From Nocardia paucivorans NBRC 100373 (GTDB lineage Bacteria > Actinomycetota > Actinomycetes > Mycobacteriales > Mycobacteriaceae): a DNA stretch of 64,000 nt. A program made the position numbers and the translations under genes. Each line of letters begins with the position of its first letter. Within the stretch, counting starts at the first letter, position 1. This document shows positions 16,836 through 25,308 of this stretch, piece by piece. Location of the stretch: contig NZ_BAGE01000053.1 of assembly GCF_000308675.1 (NCBI RefSeq), forward strand, positions 237,340 to 301,339. The letters run 5' to 3'. Under the pieces are notes generated by a model that made no database searches, was not told the DNA's origin, and saw nothing but the letters and a program-made list of their open reading frames with translations.

Positions 16836-17393
16836 TTACCCGCGCAACCCTCGATACAGCAGAGCCCAGGCTCGCTCGGCATGGGCCCGCCTGACCTCCC
16901 CTGCGGTTTTCGATACCAGCCCGGCCAACATCCCCACCACGAGAACGATGTCGTCGGCCGTGACGTCCGCGGCAATATCGCCACGTTGCCCGGGATCGGC
17001 GAGTTTGCGGGTGAGAAGTTCACGCAGCCGCGCCGCGGTCTCCGCGACCCGAGGGTCGTCGACGCCGGTCGGATCCAGCATCATGATGAACGCCGCCGAG
17101 GCGACAACCTGGTCGACGAGGATGCGCAGCACATCGTCGACGGTGGTCGACGGGTCCGCCGCGCGCGCCTCGACCGCGCAGATGTTCTCCTCGAACACCG
17201 CCGCCGCCAGCCGTCCCCGGGTGGGGAAATGCCGATACAGCACCCCCTGCCCCACCCCCGCGGCGCGCGCGATGGCCGACATCGGCACCCCGGAGCCCTT
17301 GTCGGCGAACAGGGTCCGAGCCGCGGCGATCAGTGCGGCACGGTTACCGGCCGCTGCTCTGGGGCCCCTATTGGCCCGAGGCGAGGCAGTCAT
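16836..17393 (-). CDS. TetR family transcriptional regulator
   Basis: A 185-residue TetR repressor. The helix-turn-helix is at about residues 36-58 (PMSAIARAAGVGQGVLYRHFPTR), preceded by the typical AALIAAARTLFADKG helix. The C-terminal helices resemble regulators of short-chain dehydrogenase or efflux genes, but no ligand can be named. I choose the ATG at 17393 over an in-frame TTG nine bases upstream. It follows the methyltransferase gene by 21 nt on the same strand, so they are probably co-transcribed. Confidence 0.9.
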   Translation of the reverse strand: MTASPRANRGPRAAAGNRAALIAAARTLFADKGSGVPMSAIARAAGVGQGVLYRHFPTRGRLAAAVFEENICAVEARAADPSTTVDDVLRILVDQVVASAAFIMMLDPTGVDDPRVAETAARLRELLTRKLADPGQRGDIAADVTADDIVLVVGMLAGLVSKTAGEVRRAHAERAWALLYRGLRG

Positions 17394-17414
17394 CGCGCCC
17401 AACCCTATCTCGAA

Positions 17415-18257
17415 TCACTTGTAGCCGAGTCCACCGAGCATCAACCGTTGCTCGAGGGCACGGGCACACACCCTCGGCCCCGGCGGCCACCAATCGTCCA
17501 ACTCCACCAGGCCCGGTTCCACCAGATCCAACTCCCCGAAGAACGAGGAAATCTGTTCCCGGGTCCGGAACCATCCCGTGCCCAATCCCGTCTCCAGGTA
17601 TCGTCGCTGCAGCTCCCGGGCCAGTCGGTGCGCCTCCGTCCCATCGTCCGGATCCCAGAAATGCGTGATCGCCACGGCCGAGCCGGGAGCCAACGCATCG
17701 ATATGACGACGCACGATCCCCACCGGATCCTGCTCGTCGGAGATATGGTGCAAGACCGCGCCCAGTATTACCGCAATCGGGCGGTCCCTGGCCAGATGAC
17801 GCGCGATCGCCGGATGGTCGAGCAGTGCGCCCGGGGCGGTGAGATCGCCGGGAACGAAGATGGTCTCCTCGTTGGTCTCCAACAAGGCCCGACCGTGCGC
17901 GTGGCACATCGGGTCGTTGTCCACGTACACCACCCGGGCCGCACGGTTTTCCCCCTGGACGATCTCATGGGTGTTGTAGTGGGTGGGCAAACCGGCGCCG
18001 ATGTCGAGGAACTGGTCGATACCCACCATTCCGGCCAGGTAGCGAACCACACGCTCCATCCAGGACCGGTTCATCCGGGCCAGTCCCGGCATACCGGGTG
18101 CGACCTCGAGAACGGCCGCCAACACTCGACGGTCGACTTCGTAATTGTCCTTGCCGCCGAGGGCGGCGTCATAGACTCGGGCGCTACTCGCCCGGGTTCT
18201 GTCGAGGCCGGCCGGCGCACACTCTCCGACCGACGGCGTATGCGGGGTATCGGGCAT
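17415..18257 (-). CDS. SAM-dependent methyltransferase, DUF574 (Methyltransf_19) family
   Basis: A 280-residue member of the actinobacterial DUF574 methyltransferase family. Diagnostic segments are ARVYDAALGGKDNYEVDR near the N-terminus, QFLDIGAGLPT (the SAM-binding motif I, with its acidic residue in DIGAG), VVYVDNDPMC and LHHISDEQDP, and GSAVAITHF. Members are very numerous in actinomycetes, but the substrates are unknown. The ATG at 18257 starts the family-like sequence MPDTPHTPS; a longer frame upstream lacks conserved residues. Confidence 0.92.
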   Translation of the reverse strand: MPDTPHTPSVGECAPAGLDRTRASSARVYDAALGGKDNYEVDRRVLAAVLEVAPGMPGLARMNRSWMERVVRYLAGMVGIDQFLDIGAGLPTHYNTHEIVQGENRAARVVYVDNDPMCHAHGRALLETNEETIFVPGDLTAPGALLDHPAIARHLARDRPIAVILGAVLHHISDEQDPVGIVRRHIDALAPGSAVAITHFWDPDDGTEAHRLARELQRRYLETGLGTGWFRTREQISSFFGELDLVEPGLVELDDWWPPGPRVCARALEQRLMLGGLGYK

Positions 18258-18808
18258 CGCGGGTCTCTCTATCCGAGATCGGGTGAAGCATGACGGTCGG
18301 GCGGGCGCGGGACGCTGTTCCATACGCGCTCGGAACACGGCCGTGCCGACCGGGGTACCTGTGGATGATTGGGAATGCTATGCCGATTCGCCCATCCGTG
18401 TGTCGGTATCGCTCCAGACATTCGGCAGACGGTGAATCGGGAGTTCCGTCACGGTACGCCCAAGGGGCCTACCCTCCGGGCACATCGCGCATGATGAACT
18501 GCCGGCCACCCTTATCTCGTGCCGAATTCGGCAGTGGGCATGAACGCTCCTTCCGACAGAAGTATGGCTCGACGAGGAGGACGATACGGTCGGCGCGAAT
18601 GTGTGGCCGTCCGAACGGTGTTTGTCGAGTCAACGTGCCTCACTCTTGTATGCCCTGCTCACGGAAGAAATATTCATTGGTGCTCGAGCGACGGTAATGA
18701 TGATGATGTATTACGCGCTCCACGTGGGAAGATCGGCGAACTTTCGTGCGCGGATTCCCGACTTACCGCAATGGCGCGGAGGACCGCGACACGACCATCG
18801 GAGCACGA
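18258..18808. other. Divergent intergenic region without a supported gene
   Basis: About 550 bases between the methyltransferase and the phosphoesterase. Long open frames occur only because of base composition and have no domain or ribosome-binding site. The centre (about 18630-18720) is relatively AT-rich and may hold the rightward promoter. Confidence 0.4.
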
Positions 18809-19408
18809 ATGAGCACCACCTGGTACACATCCGATCTGCATATCGGCCACAACCTCGTCGCCGGCCTTCGCGGGTTCGACACCTCGACCGACCACGACGC
18901 GGCGTTGGCCGTGTACTGGGACGAGATGGTCGGCCCCGACGATGTGGTGTGGATTCTCGGCGATATCTCCGTGGGCGGCAAACGTGCGGAACTCGCCGCT
19001 CTGGAGTGGGTCTCGCGCCGGCCGGGCACGAAACATCTCGTGGCCGGCAATCACGATTCGTGCCACCCGATGCGCAGCCGGGCACATATCTGGCAGCGGA
19101 CCTACCTGGCGGTTTTCGAGTCGGTGCAGCAGTCGGCGATGCACCGCATCGACGGCGAACGGGTTCTGCTGTCCCACTTCCCGTATGCCGGCGACCCCGA
19201 CGGTGACCACACCACGGAGAACCGTTTCGAGGAGTGGCGTCTCCCGGCCACCGGCGACAATGCCGGCCGGGCGTTGTTGCACGGGCACACCCACAGTGCG
19301 ATATGTGTCCGGGGCCGACAGATTCATATCGGTTTGGATGCACATGAGCTGCGCCCGGTGTCCGAGGCCCGAGTGCGGGCGTTGCTGGAGCCGAATCCAC
19401 CGACGTGA
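18809..19408 (+). CDS. Metallophosphoesterase family protein
   Basis: A 199-residue calcineurin-like phosphoesterase. The five motifs are present: TSDLHIGH (DxH), WILGDISVGG (GDxxxxG), VAGNHDS (GNHD), LLSHFPYAGD and LLHGHTHS (GHxH). These supply the ligands for two metal ions. The short form and the N-terminus starting MSTTWYTSDLHIGH resemble phage-like and stand-alone phosphoesterases of unknown substrate. The start at 18809 is set by the domain edge; an upstream in-frame start would add a non-conserved extension. Confidence 0.92.
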   Translation: MSTTWYTSDLHIGHNLVAGLRGFDTSTDHDAALAVYWDEMVGPDDVVWILGDISVGGKRAELAALEWVSRRPGTKHLVAGNHDSCHPMRSRAHIWQRTYLAVFESVQQSAMHRIDGERVLLSHFPYAGDPDGDHTTENRFEEWRLPATGDNAGRALLHGHTHSAICVRGRQIHIGLDAHELRPVSEARVRALLEPNPPT

Positions 19409-19589
19409 ACGAATCCCGGGCGCGGTCCGTCGGAGCCGGTGTGGGCCGGGGGCCGGCACTCGCCCGGTGAGACGGTCGCACCACCGATATTCTGCTGAGG
19501 CCCGGTACGAGCCGGGTGAGATACGCCGTCGGGGAGCACCGGGCCGCGACCCTCTCCCCCACCGTGCGGTGAACCGGAAAGGATGACAG

Positions 19590-19736
19590 ATGAAGACCAG
19601 GCTGACCTGCCCCTGCGGGGAACATATCGTCGGAGCGGACGAGGATGCCCTGGTGACCAAGGTGCGTCAGCACCTCACCGAGAACCATCCGGGCCACGAC
19701 TACAGCCGCGACGAGATCCTGTTCATGGCCTACTGA
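19590..19736 (+). CDS. DUF1059 small protein
   Basis: A 48-residue protein, MKTRLTCPCGEHIVGADEDA and onwards, with a CPCG motif and the C-terminal HPGHDYSRDEILFMAY. It matches the DUF1059 family of small proteins, which probably bind a metal through CxC and histidines. GGAAAGGATG precedes the ATG. Its stop codon sits in a 16-bp tandem duplication (19727-19758). Confidence 0.85.
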   Translation: MKTRLTCPCGEHIVGADEDALVTKVRQHLTENHPGHDYSRDEILFMAY

Positions 19737-19758
19737 TATCTCGGCCTACTGATATCTC
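19727..19758 (+). repeat. 16-bp tandem duplication at a stop codon
   Basis: GGCCTACTGATATCTC occurs twice in direct succession (19727-19742 and 19743-19758) across the stop of the DUF1059 gene. It duplicates the final codons and the stop but leaves the reading frame intact. Confidence 0.95.
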
Positions 19759-19882
19759 GCCGGTCCCGACCACCCCGCAACGGCCGCGGGACCGGACCGC
19801 GCGGTACCACCGTTGCCGGGTGGGGGGCCGTTCCGTGGTATACGAAAACGGGCATCCCGCCCAGCGGAAGGATCGGTATCGC

Positions 19883-20596
19883 ATGGACGACCACACACTC
19901 GCCGCCACCTTGGCAGCGGAAGCGGGCGAGCTACTGCTCGGTATCCGCGAACTCGGCGGCAAGGTCGGCGATCAACGATCCAACGCTTTCCTCCTCGACC
20001 GATTGCGCCGGGAACGCCCCGACGATGCCGTGTTGTCGGAGGAGTCGCCGGACGACACCGCCCGCACCGAACACTCCCGGGTATGGATCGTCGACCCATT
20101 GGACGGCACCCGCGAATACGGAGAACCGCACCGCCAGGACTGGGCGGTCCATGTGGCGCTCGCGGTGGACGGGGAGCCGGCCGTCGGCGCGGTAGCTCTC
20201 CCCGCTGCGGGAATCGTGTTGCACACCGGGGCGCCTCCGGTGCTCGCGTCATCACCGGAACCCGGTGTCATCCGAATGGCGTTATCGCGTAGCCGCCCGT
20301 CCTTCGAGGTCCAACGGCTGGTGGCGCGGTTGTCGGCCACCCCCGTACCCATGGGCTCGGCCGGCGCCAAGGCCATGGCCGTCGTATGTGGGATCGCCGA
20401 TGTCTACGCGCATTCCGGGGGACAGTACGAGTGGGATTCCTGCGCGCCGGTTGCGGTCGCGGCCGCCGCGGGACTCCATGTCTCCCGGCTCGACGGAACG
20501 CCACTGCGCTACAACCGACCCGACCCGTATCTGCCGGATCTGCTGATCTGCCGTCCGGAACTGGCAGATCAGGTGTTGCAGGCGCTCGCCGAATAA
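19883..20596 (+). CDS. cysQ: 3'(2'),5'-bisphosphate nucleotidase (CysQ)
   Basis: A 237-residue inositol-monophosphatase-fold enzyme that dephosphorylates PAP to AMP in sulfate assimilation. The metal-binding motifs are LSEESPDD, WIVDPLDGTREY (DPLDGT) and the C-terminal EWDSCAPVAVAAAAG, all intact. The family N-terminus (ATLAAEAGELLLGIR) fixes the ATG at 19883, preceded by GGAAGG; an in-frame extension upstream is not conserved. The gene is monocistronic and ends at a bidirectional terminator. Confidence 0.9.
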   Translation: MDDHTLAATLAAEAGELLLGIRELGGKVGDQRSNAFLLDRLRRERPDDAVLSEESPDDTARTEHSRVWIVDPLDGTREYGEPHRQDWAVHVALAVDGEPAVGAVALPAAGIVLHTGAPPVLASSPEPGVIRMALSRSRPSFEVQRLVARLSATPVPMGSAGAKAMAVVCGIADVYAHSGGQYEWDSCAPVAVAAAAGLHVSRLDGTPLRYNRPDPYLPDLLICRPELADQVLQALAE

Positions 20597-20607
20597 TGCG
20601 GTCGGGA

Positions 20608-20653
20608 CCTCGTCGCCGTATCCGAAGGGAAACCGGCGGATACGGAAACGAGG
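20608..20653. terminator. Bidirectional stem-loop terminator
   Basis: Nested inverted repeats CCTCGT/ACGAGG (20608-20613, 20648-20653) and CCGTATCCG/CGGATACGG (20616-20624, 20637-20645) form one hairpin exactly between the convergent ends of cysQ (20596) and the cutinase gene (20658). Confidence 0.75.
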
Positions 20654-20657
20654 CAAC

Positions 20658-22427
20658 TCAGTTCGGTGCCGCCGCACTCGTGCCGGTGGTGGCGAGCGGC
20701 GTGGTCGCACCGGCGGTGGTGGGCGTCGTCGTACTCGTGTCGGTGGCCGGTGTCGTGGATTCCGATGTTGTCGTGGGTGATTCGGTGGTCGAGGGCGCCT
20801 CTGTCGGAGCCACGGTGGTGGAAGGCCGTGCGGTCTCGGCGATCTCGGTGGGCACCGCCGAGGTGGACGGGAGCGCCGGTACCGAGGTATCGGGAGTTGC
20901 GGGCGGCGATACGGAGGTCGGCACCGGTGTGCCCTCGGTATCGGTCGTGGTGGGGCCGGGGCCGGTCGTCGTCGGTATCGAGGTCGGCGCGGTCGACGGC
21001 GGCGTCGATGTCGGCGCGATCGTCGGTGCCGTCGAGGTGGCCGCCACCGCCCGGTAGGCATCGGTGAAGTCCTCGGGCTCGGGCTCGGAACTCGGATCGA
21101 TGGGCTTACCGGCCTGCGCCTGTTTGGCCAGATGGGTGAGCCAGGCGGCCGCGTATTCGGCGGAGGTCAGCGGCTTTCCGTTGTCGGGGTCGGCATCGCG
21201 CCAGTAGTCGAAGTGGTGCCCGGTGTGATTCGGCCCGAGGGTCAGCTTGTAGGGATCGCTCATGATCACCGGGATCGTGTTCTGGTTCGTCACGATGAGA
21301 CCGACGATCTCGTTGAACACCTTCTGCGGCAGATACGCCAGCGGCGACAATTCCTCGGTCGCAATGGACTGCGCCGGCTCCGATTCCACCGGCGGTTGCC
21401 CCGGCCGATAGGCGGGGTCCGAGACGCGCAACAGCACTTCCAGAAAGGTTTCGTCGCTGCTCATCCAGTTCGGTTGCGATTGGATATCGGCGAAGGCCGC
21501 GAGCGCGATCCGGCCGAGGACCACGGCGACGTCGTGCCCGGTCGCCGGAGTGAGCCCTTCCCGTTCGAGCGCGTCGACATTCAGTTGTCGCCCCACGTTC
21601 ACCGCCAAGTGCAGCAGGGAGATGTTCTCCGGTGCGGCGCAGGTGAGGTCGCCCTCGGAACAGAACGACGCGACCTTGCCGTCCAGCGCGCCGAAGCCGC
21701 CGCTGGTGCCCGGCAGCGCACCGCGCCCCGAGATCGGGGAAATACCGTTCTGATACTGCCGGTCGAAGCCATCGGGATTGCCGTAAGGGTTCTGCGCGCC
21801 GGGGAACGGCCCGTCGCCGACCGAGCGGCCCGGGTCGGCGAGAATGACCACGCCGAGAACATCGTCCGGGTCCACTATCCCGTATCCGTCGGCTCCGGGT
21901 TGCTGATTCCCCACGTTCATCGCGACGCGCCGTACGACATCGGCGCCTTCGCTGTAACCGACGATCGAGAACCTGGTGTCCGGGCAGGCCTGCGCGATTT
22001 CCCGCATCACCTGCTGGGTATTCGCGACACCGGCGGTGACGGCGTCCTCATAGGTGGCCATATTCGCCGGGTATGCGATGTAGACGGCGGCGTAGGAGCC
22101 CGGTTCCACATCGTCGGCGGGAGCATTGACCACCGGGTCGACCCACTCGCTGTTGTGGTCGCCCGACAGCGCGGCCGGTAACAGTTCACCATTGGCTCCG
22201 ACCAGCATCTTCGTGGTCCCCTCGCGAGGGGTGTCATTGCGTCCGGCCACCGAGATGGTCACCATATCGTGGCATTCCGTCACGGAGGCCCGGAGCCGGG
22301 TGTCCTCGCTGCGCTGCGGCGCTGTTACCGCCACGGAGGTGGCGATCACCGCCGCCAATCCCAGCACGGCCGGCGCGGCAACGGCCGGGGTGATTCGGTA
22401 CCGCGCGATGAACTCGCGAAGAGCCAT
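20658..22427 (-). CDS. Cutinase-family serine esterase with mucin-like Thr/Pro/Ser tail
   Basis: A 589-residue envelope protein. The N-terminus has an uncleaved-type hydrophobic anchor (about 13-35). The cutinase alpha/beta-hydrolase domain follows, with the nucleophile in GYSEGAD (S159) and later ILADPGRS and GHDVAVV, which probably supply Asp and His. This resembles mycobacterial Culp6-type lipases that act on membrane or mycolate lipids. From about residue 465 to the end, roughly 125 residues are almost only Thr, Pro, Ser, Ala and Val, a mucin-like stalk that probably spans the cell wall and may be O-mannosylated. The ATG at 22427 precedes the anchor. Confidence 0.88.
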   Translation of the reverse strand: MALREFIARYRITPAVAAPAVLGLAAVIATSVAVTAPQRSEDTRLRASVTECHDMVTISVAGRNDTPREGTTKMLVGANGELLPAALSGDHNSEWVDPVVNAPADDVEPGSYAAVYIAYPANMATYEDAVTAGVANTQQVMREIAQACPDTRFSIVGYSEGADVVRRVAMNVGNQQPGADGYGIVDPDDVLGVVILADPGRSVGDGPFPGAQNPYGNPDGFDRQYQNGISPISGRGALPGTSGGFGALDGKVASFCSEGDLTCAAPENISLLHLAVNVGRQLNVDALEREGLTPATGHDVAVVLGRIALAAFADIQSQPNWMSSDETFLEVLLRVSDPAYRPGQPPVESEPAQSIATEELSPLAYLPQKVFNEIVGLIVTNQNTIPVIMSDPYKLTLGPNHTGHHFDYWRDADPDNGKPLTSAEYAAAWLTHLAKQAQAGKPIDPSSEPEPEDFTDAYRAVAATSTAPTIAPTSTPPSTAPTSIPTTTGPGPTTTDTEGTPVPTSVSPPATPDTSVPALPSTSAVPTEIAETARPSTTVAPTEAPSTTESPTTTSESTTPATDTSTTTPTTAGATTPLATTGTSAAAPN

Positions 22428-22565
22428 GTCCTTGTTCCCATTCCATGAACCGACAAGTGGATGGACAGGCCCCCCGACAGGCCGTATGTCATCAAGGACG
22501 TCGCGCCCGGCTCCGGGATCGTTACCGCGCCCGGCTGTGTCGGTCCGCACAGGCGCGCCGACGGC

Positions 22566-23513
22566 TCAGGTGAGCAGGTCGGCGAGCCGGCGCATACCTG
22601 CGGGTTTGCGGAGTTTCGCCATGGCCTTGGCCTCGATCTGGCGAATGCGTTCGCGGGAGACACCCAGCAGACGCCCGACCTGTTCCAAGGTCCGCGGCTC
22701 GCCGCCGTCGAGGCCGTAGCGCAGGGTCAATACCTGCGCCTCGCGTTCGGCGAGCGCGGCGAGTGCCGCGTCGAGCTGTGGGCGGATCGACGCGGCGGCG
22801 ACCGTATCCGAGGGATCCGGCGCCCGATCGGGGAGGAGGTCCCCGAGTTCGGTCTCGCTGTCACCGAGCACACCGTGCAGGGAGATCGTGGCGCGGGAGT
22901 GGCTCAGCACATTCCGCACCCGGTCGACGGGCACACCGATCTCGTCGGCGATCTCCTGCGCGGTGGCGTCACGTCCGAGTCGTTGGTCCAGCGCTCGCCG
23001 GGCACGTAACACCCGGTTGAGTATCTCGGTCACATTCGAGGGGATGCGGATGGCACGGCCCTTCTCATCGATGGCTCGCCCGACGGCCTGTTTGATCCAC
23101 CAGGTGGCGTAGGTGGAGAACTTCAGTCCGCGGCGGTGATCGAACTTCTCCACCGCGCGGATCAGGCCCAGGGTGCCCTCCTGAACGAGGTCCAACAGAG
23201 ACATACCGGTGGGCGCCGGGTAGCGCTTGGCGATCGATACCACCAGTCGCAGATTGGCCTCGATCATCCGGTTCTTCGCGCGCCGGCCGGTGTGCACCGT
23301 TCGCAGCAGCGCTCGTCGTTCCGCATCGGTGAGTTCTGCTCCGTTCGAATGGTTTTCGGCCAGATATCGCTCGGCACGCAGGCCCGCGGCCATACGTTCG
23401 CCGAGTTCGTATTCCTGTTCGGCGGTGAGCAGCGTGGTTCGCCCGATCCGATTCAAGTAGTCCCGGATGGGGTCCGTGCTCGGGGCGGTCGTGTGGATGC
23501 TGTGGATTGACAT
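22566..23513 (-). CDS. sigB: RNA polymerase sigma factor, SigB/primary-like group 2
   Basis: A 315-residue sigma-70 protein. Region 1.2 (DPIRDYLNRIGRTTLLTAEQE), region 2 (NLRLVVSIAKRYP, LDLVQEGTLGLIRAVEKFD, FSTYATWWIKQAV), region 3 and region 4 (LEQVGRLLGVSRERIRQIEAKAMAKLR) are all intact. The short N-terminus lacks region 1.1, as in SigB, the general-stress and stationary-phase sigma of mycolic-acid bacteria. It could instead be one of several SigB paralogues. The ATG at 23513 has GGAGGG seven bases upstream. A strong promoter about 390 nt upstream predicts a long leader. Confidence 0.88.
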   Translation of the reverse strand: MSIHSIHTTAPSTDPIRDYLNRIGRTTLLTAEQEYELGERMAAGLRAERYLAENHSNGAELTDAERRALLRTVHTGRRAKNRMIEANLRLVVSIAKRYPAPTGMSLLDLVQEGTLGLIRAVEKFDHRRGLKFSTYATWWIKQAVGRAIDEKGRAIRIPSNVTEILNRVLRARRALDQRLGRDATAQEIADEIGVPVDRVRNVLSHSRATISLHGVLGDSETELGDLLPDRAPDPSDTVAAASIRPQLDAALAALAEREAQVLTLRYGLDGGEPRTLEQVGRLLGVSRERIRQIEAKAMAKLRKPAGMRRLADLLT

Positions 23514-23902
23514 GAAGACCCTCCGGGTTCTGCCGCGGCTGTTGCGGTGGCCATGGGTGGGACCTCTGATGAGGTCCCACCCCGGTCCGTCACCGTCGTC
23601 CGGGGATACGCAGCAAGCGATGGGGCGGTATGCGATCCGGTCGACCGACGCGGTTTCGCACACCTCGTTTCCGCTCGAACGCGTCACGCGGGTGCGGCGG
23701 ACGAGGACCCGACGGTGCGACGGTGGATCGGCGGAGGATCGACGGCAGATTGTCCGTCGATCCCGTCGGGAACGACCCGAGGGTGATATCGGCCATGAGA
23801 TCGGCTCCCATTCGGTTGTCACCGAGGTTCGGTGTGGTGTTCGTCCGATCGTGGGTGATGCGCAGGGCGTGCTCCTTCATTCGAACGTCGAAGACTGACC
23901 GA
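23514..23902 (-). other. Long predicted 5' leader of the sigma factor gene
   Basis: No supported gene lies between the sigma-factor start and the promoter at 23907-23935. If that promoter is the main one, the mRNA has a leader of about 390 nt, which could hold post-transcriptional control. I could not recognise a known riboswitch in it. Confidence 0.35.
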
Positions 23903-23935
23903 CATAAATTTATGACCAGCATAAAGAAATGTCAA
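23903..23935 (-). promoter_or_regulatory. Sigma-70 promoter overlapping two operator palindromes
   Basis: Reading leftward, TTGACA (23930-23935) and TAAATT (23907-23912) are separated by exactly 17 nt. The region also holds CATAAATTTATG (23903-23914), a perfect 12-bp palindrome, and an imperfect second copy, CATAAAGAAATG (23920-23931), 17 bp away. The TetR gene starting at 23972 faces the other way, so its product probably binds here and controls both itself and leftward transcription toward the sigma factor. Confidence 0.65.
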
Positions 23936-23971
23936 GTATTAATTTGTAGCCAACCTAGATATCCTGTTCGC

Positions 23972-24622
23972 ATGAGCACACACGCCGCCCCGCAGCCCGG
24001 ATTGCGAGCCCGCAAAAAGCAGCAAACCAGGGAGAACATCTCCCACCACGCCACCCGCCTGTTCCTGGAGCGCGGATTCGACAATGTGACCATCGCCGAG
24101 GTCGCAGCCGCCGCCGAGGTTGCCAAGATGACCGTCACCAACTACTTCCCCCGCAAGGAGGACCTCGCGCTCGATCTGCACGAGGAGTTCGTGACCGGAC
24201 TCGCGCGCACCGTGCGCGAACGCGCCGTGGGCGAATCGGCACTGGCCGCACTGCACCGCGCCTATCGCGCCGGTGTCGCCGCCCACGACCCCGTGATCGG
24301 ATTCTCCGGCCCGGAGTTCGCCCGCATGATCACCACCAGCCCCGCCTTGACGGCCCGTCTACGGGAGTTCCACGACGAACGGGAACGCGCTCTGGCCGAC
24401 GCCCTGGCCGAGGCCACCGCCGCCCCCGCCGACGATCTCCACGCCCGAATCGCCGCCGCCCAACTGGCCGGGGTGCATCGGGTGCTGTTCGAGGAGACAT
24501 TGCGCCGCACGGTGGCGGGTGAATCCGAAGAGATGATCGCCGAAGCGCTGGCGCCGCAGGTGGACGCAGCCTTCGCACACCTCGCGCCGTCCCTGGACGA
24601 ATACGCGGTGCGCCAGGGATGA
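23972..24622 (+). CDS. TetR family transcriptional regulator
   Basis: A 216-residue TetR repressor of the common actinobacterial type. The helix-turn-helix at about residues 35-58 reads VTIAEVAAAAEVAKMTVTNYF, preceded by RENISHHATRLFLERGFDN. The C-terminal half is helical and has no ligand signature. The ATG at 23972 follows a TAGATA -10-like element; the twin palindromes upstream are its probable operators. A stem-loop terminator follows four bases after its stop. Confidence 0.9.
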   Translation: MSTHAAPQPGLRARKKQQTRENISHHATRLFLERGFDNVTIAEVAAAAEVAKMTVTNYFPRKEDLALDLHEEFVTGLARTVRERAVGESALAALHRAYRAGVAAHDPVIGFSGPEFARMITTSPALTARLREFHDERERALADALAEATAAPADDLHARIAAAQLAGVHRVLFEETLRRTVAGESEEMIAEALAPQVDAAFAHLAPSLDEYAVRQG

Positions 24623-24626
24623 GCCA

Positions 24627-24660
24627 CCCCGAAATCCACTGACGAGAAAATCTTTCGGGG
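24627..24660 (+). terminator. Stem-loop terminator
   Basis: CCCCGAAA (24627-24634) and TTTCGGGG (24653-24660) form a perfect 8-bp stem four bases after the TetR stop. Confidence 0.6.
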
Positions 24661-24752
24661 CGAACCGAGGCCGTCCGGCACCACGGGCCGATGCACTCGC
24701 TTCGATCTCGACCCCCAATGGTCGGACGTATCCGAAGCCGACAGGAGGACAA

Positions 24753-25255
24753 GTGAGTGGTCGACCAACCGGCAAGACGGCCTTCATCACCGGAGCGGCA
24801 CGCGATCGAGGACGCGCCCGCACCGTGCGCTCGGCGAGCGAAGGCGCCGATATCATCGCCGTGGACCTGTACGGCCCGCTGCCGCCCCGATCCGCTACGA
24901 CTCCGCGACACCGGATGATCCAGCCGAAACGGTGCGGCCGGTCGAGGCGACCGGCCGCACGATCATCGAAGACGGGCGCGGGGGTTCCATCGTCCTGATC
25001 GGCTCCGCATCCGGAGTCGTCATGCAGCCCTTCATGGTCCACTACACGGCGGGTGAACACGCGATCACCCGAATGGCCCGGGCACTGGCCGGCGAGCGGA
25101 GAATCCGGTTCGTCACCGCGAGCAGCGTCTCGGCCGACCTGGGTGACGCGCAGTACCGGCCGTCACCGACGAACCTGCCGCGCACGGTCGAATCGCCTGG
25201 CGGTCAACGGTATTCCGCTCCTATACCCCGTCGCGTGTTCATGACGTGCGTATAA
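24753..25255 (+). pseudogene. Internally deleted short-chain dehydrogenase (mycofactocin-type SDR family)
   Basis: The start is good: AGGAGGACAA precedes a GTG, and the frame reads GKTAFITGAARDRGRA and then ASEGADIIAVDLYGPLP, the hallmark N-terminus of the carveol-dehydrogenase/mycofactocin SDR family. After a frame change it continues YDSATPDDPAETVRPVEATG and then jumps straight to IIEDGRGGSIVLIGSASG, so about 70 codons between strand beta-3 and strand beta-5 are deleted. The catalytic YxxxK reads YTAGEHA, which lacks the lysine. The end drifts into a non-homologous tail. Confidence 0.8.
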
Positions 25256-25308
25256 GGTGTTGCACTACAACGGGTTCGCCCGATCACTCTCGAAGGAAAG
25301 CAACACCG

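Noticed and set aside
18290..18697. A 135-codon plus-strand frame upstream of the phosphoesterase
   Set aside because: Its composition is atypical, with no domain, and it overlaps the methyltransferase promoter region.
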